Part shown: positions 5,936 to 7,694 of the stretch, piece after piece
Position numbering within the stretch: the stretch's first letter is position 1
Layout of the letters: each line of letters opens with the position of its first letter
Source: CAYZXL01 sp964482435
Lineage (GTDB): Bacteria; Auribacterota; JABMQX01
NCBI GenBank assembly: GCA_964482435.1
Contig: CAYZXL010000120.1
Coordinates: forward strand, 1-7,694
Direction: 5' to 3'
Length of the DNA: 7,694 bases
The notes under the pieces: generated by a model
The model's input: only the letters and a program-made list of their open reading frames with translations
The model's database searches: none
What the model was told of the DNA's origin: nothing
Position numbers and translations under genes: made by a program

Positions 5936-7123
5936 ATGGAAACCCGGACAATGACACGGCGCACTTTTTTCCAGACGACAGCGGCAACGACGGCGGGGAT
6001 CATTCTGTGGAGCCACAGAGCTGCACAGGGAAGTGCGACCTCCCTCTTGACAATCGAGGAACCGTTTCACGGAGCGGTCTTGAACCGAAGGCACGGACAG
6101 AACGTGAACAATGGACTCAAGATCCGTGTAAGCGGCATCGCGCCGCTGGGCGACCGGGTCACAGTCAATGAAGCAGTGGCCCGACGGGTAGGCACTCAGT
6201 TCGTCACGGAGCTCGTTCTCCAGGAAAGGGAGACCGAAATCGTCGCGACATCGAAAGGCAGCTTTGGCCGGCACGAGCATCGTGTCCGCGTGCTGTGGGA
6301 CAAGCATTCTCAGCCGCGATATCGCTTCTCGATTGACGACAACAGCTTTTTCCTGCGCGACATCGCGCGACAGGACTACACTTCGCTCTTTGGCTGCTTT
6401 TACCTGAACATGCTGCGCGAGATGCACCGCAAGTATGGTGCCTGCTTCGTTCTGAACATCTACTACAAAACGGAGGATGGATTTGAGCTGCCTCAGTTTC
6501 CCGACCGGTACAAGAGCGAGTGGAAAGATAACTCCAACTGGCTTAGACTTGCTTTCCACGCTTACGCGAACCTGCCCGACCGACCGTACCAATATGCTCC
6601 CGCCGAGAAGCTGACCGCCGATTTGGACAAGGTGAGCGGCGAAATTCGTCGTTTCGCCGGAGAAGAGACCTATTCGCCCCCAACCGTCATCCATTGGGGG
6701 ATGGTACAGCCATCGGCCCGAAAGCCACTCGCTGAGCGCGGAGTTCGAGTGCTCAGCGGCTATTTCCGCCGCGACAACGGCATCTGGGACGTCAACTACC
6801 TCTTCGACGACCACAGGTCCGAATACCTCTCACGACACGATGCTCTCGTGGACTTCGACAGCGGCATCATCTTTTCCAGAGTTGACATCGTGTGCAACAG
6901 CACACCCATTGATCACATCGTGCCGACTCTCGAACCGCTCGCTGACGACCCCAACACTGCGGAAATCATGGACCTTTTCACGCACGAGCAGTACTTCTGG
7001 CCGTTCTACAGCAACTACATTCCCGACCACGCTAAAAGGCTTGAAACAGCAATCCGTTGGGTCACGGAAAAAGGATACAAGCCCGTCTTCTTCCACGAGG
7101 GATTGCTGGGCGGGCCAGAGTGA
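5936..7123 (+). CDS. Tat-exported deacetylase-like protein with N-terminal Ig-like domain
   Basis: The 395-aa product starts with a Tat leader, MTRRTFFQ at residues 6-13 followed by an Ala/Thr-rich hydrophobic stretch to about 30. A purine-rich site (GAGAAGAGAGA) precedes the ATG. Residues 38-122 look like an Ig-like/cadherin-like beta domain (GLKIRVSGIAP, DRVTVNEAVARR). Residues 128-392 fit the barrel of the glycoside hydrolase/deacetylase superfamily. FSIDDN (131-136) is placed like the Asp-Asp motif, AFHAY (206-210) and VIHWG (251-255) supply possible metal or active-site histidines, and FTHEQYFWPFYSNYIPDH (348-365) is a conserved-looking C-terminal block. Canonical NodB motifs are not exact, so it may act on a sugar by deacetylation or by another reaction. 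The probable substrate is the polysaccharide handled by the beta-helix protein encoded 25 bases upstream. The frame stays open for 50 codons past the TGA. Confidence 0.7.
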   Translation: METRTMTRRTFFQTTAATTAGIILWSHRAAQGSATSLLTIEEPFHGAVLNRRHGQNVNNGLKIRVSGIAPLGDRVTVNEAVARRVGTQFVTELVLQERETEIVATSKGSFGRHEHRVRVLWDKHSQPRYRFSIDDNSFFLRDIARQDYTSLFGCFYLNMLREMHRKYGACFVLNIYYKTEDGFELPQFPDRYKSEWKDNSNWLRLAFHAYANLPDRPYQYAPAEKLTADLDKVSGEIRRFAGEETYSPPTVIHWGMVQPSARKPLAERGVRVLSGYFRRDNGIWDVNYLFDDHRSEYLSRHDALVDFDSGIIFSRVDIVCNSTPIDHIVPTLEPLADDPNTAEIMDLFTHEQYFWPFYSNYIPDHAKRLETAIRWVTEKGYKPVFFHEGLLGGPE

Positions 7124-7359
7124 CACGATGTTCCGCGCTGCGGTGATGTTTTTCCCGATGCGCTGGCGACTGACTCCAAAGTCGCGTCGTTCGTGCGGAC
7201 AACCAACTCCGTTAGTGAGCCGCGGGATTGGCCAAAGGGACTGACGACGACAGGGGCGGAGACATCACGGGCGTAACTGCCGGGGTGGGTCTTTGCGGTG
7301 GGGAGGACGGCGCCGGCGCTACGCTCTCGGCGGCATCAGGGGCGCTCGACGCCTTATGA
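7124..7359. other. Gene-free stretch upstream of the hydrolase remnant
   Basis: There is no start with a ribosome binding site. In frame with the preceding gene, 7124-7276 is open after the TGA and reads CGDVFPDALATDSKVASFVR and onward, which looks coding but matches nothing I know. In frame with the hydrolase tail, about 7214-7356 is also open (DITGVTAGVGLCGGEDGAGA) up to a TGA at 7357-7359; it is Gly/Ala-rich and unconvincing. I would read the stretch as decayed sequence from the gene whose tail follows. Confidence 0.35.
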
Positions 7360-7587
7360 GACCAGCCGGCCAGCGGACAAAGTCACTGGCTCTGGCCGGG
7401 GGCGCCGCCCCGGACGTTTTACGCCAACGGCCTGCACAATAACGTATGCATCGTAGTCCCGGAATGGAGCATGGTGATCGCCCGGACCAACGGCGGCAGA
7501 AAAGATGGTTCGGCCAACAGCCCCGGCAACGTGGACGAAATCTGGAGCCGGTTTTTCAGCCGCTTGGCCGAGGCCCTCGCCCCTTAG
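7360..7587 (+). pseudogene. C-terminal remnant of a beta-lactamase-fold serine hydrolase
   Basis: The open frame has no usable start codon but reads as a typical family C-terminus: HWLWPGAPPRTFYANGLHNN, VCIVVPEWSMVIARTNGG, RKDGSANSPGNVDEIWSRFF and SRLAEALAP, then TAG. In the serine beta-lactamase/esterase family (PF00144 type), a W.GAP..TF.A.GL.NN segment followed by a P.W..V..R strand forms the last strands and helix after the active site. The catalytic SxxK and YxN parts are missing; a TGA sits at 7357-7359, and nothing upstream in the window encodes them in any frame. It is therefore a truncated, inactive relic. Its stop is 24 bases before the start of the next gene. Confidence 0.65.
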
Positions 7588-7611
7588 TACCTCGTGAGGA
7601 AGTAGTACGAG

Positions 7612-7694
7612 ATGAACGAACTGACCGCACGTAGGAGTTACTTGTGCTTTGTTGGCGCCTGGCCGCTGACTCTCATTATCTGTGCGCTCGCTCA
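7612..7694 (+). CDS. 5' end of a secreted or membrane protein gene (partial)
   Basis: Twenty-seven codons are visible before the right edge. The N-terminus MNELTARRSYLCFVGAWPLT, followed by LIICALA, has a basic n-region (ARR) and a hydrophobic core of about 16 residues, so it is a Sec signal peptide or first membrane helix. The RR is not followed by the Tat pattern (no SRRxFLK). GAGGA at 7596-7600 is the ribosome binding site, about 11 bases from the ATG. The gene starts just after the serine hydrolase remnant on the same strand. The function cannot be judged from this fragment. Confidence 0.6.
   Translation, partial: MNELTARRSYLCFVGAWPLTLIICALA

Noticed and set aside
5915..6814. 299-codon minus-strand open frame inside the deacetylase-like gene
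   Set aside because: It is an antisense shadow; the plus-strand product has a Tat leader and coherent motifs.
7446..7634. 62-codon plus-strand frame near the right edge
   Set aside because: It is out of frame with the hydrolase C-terminus over the same bases and has a composition biased by GC content.
1..7694. Defence system, CRISPR array, complete insertion sequence, tRNA or rRNA
   Set aside because: I found no regularly spaced repeats, transposase with terminal repeats, nuclease or toxin motifs, or stable-RNA signatures on reading both strands.

Overview
The window looks like a low-density stretch of a bacterial chromosome. It has four or five convincing genes, two partial genes at the edges, at least two decayed genes and several long stretches without clear coding. 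The main products carry export signals. Two have twin-arginine (Tat) leaders (a sulfite-oxidase-family molybdoenzyme and a deacetylase-like protein) and three have Sec-type N-termini. A secreted beta-helix protein beside a Tat-exported deacetylase-like protein, with sparse coding, would fit a Planctomycetota/Verrucomicrobiota-like or similar environmental bacterium. This is inference only; no marker gene fixes the taxon.

Layout. Positions 1-58 (minus) hold the first 19 codons of a secreted protein, with a strong ribosome binding site and a 13-bp palindrome just upstream. Positions 300-600 (minus) hold the wreck of a multihaem c-type cytochrome, with one intact CxxCH motif, one mutated to CTDRR, an internal stop and frame changes. 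Positions 1091-1271 (plus) contain a candidate structured RNA: a -35-like box, a 13-bp closing helix, an inner helix, and a rho-independent-type hairpin with a short T-run. From 2513 down to 1378 lie two or three small orphan minus-strand genes. Positions 4167-2908 (minus) encode the Tat-exported molybdopterin oxidoreductase. Reading divergently from it, 4567-5910 (beta-helix protein) and 5936-7123 (Tat-exported deacetylase-like protein) form a likely two-gene operon. Positions 7360-7587 keep only the C-terminal tail of a beta-lactamase-fold serine hydrolase. A new secreted or membrane protein starts at 7612 and runs off the edge.

How the genes may work together. The beta-helix protein and the deacetylase-like protein are both exported, co-directional and 25 bp apart, so a joint role in modifying or cutting an extracytoplasmic polysaccharide is the simplest reading. 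The molybdoenzyme would oxidise sulfite or a similar small substrate outside the cytoplasmic membrane and would need an electron acceptor, usually a c-type cytochrome. The only cytochrome in the window is broken, so any partner must lie elsewhere. I found no defence system, CRISPR array, complete mobile element, tRNA or rRNA. The least expected signals are the structured RNA candidate, the cytochrome pseudogene and a diverged repeat shared by two non-coding stretches.
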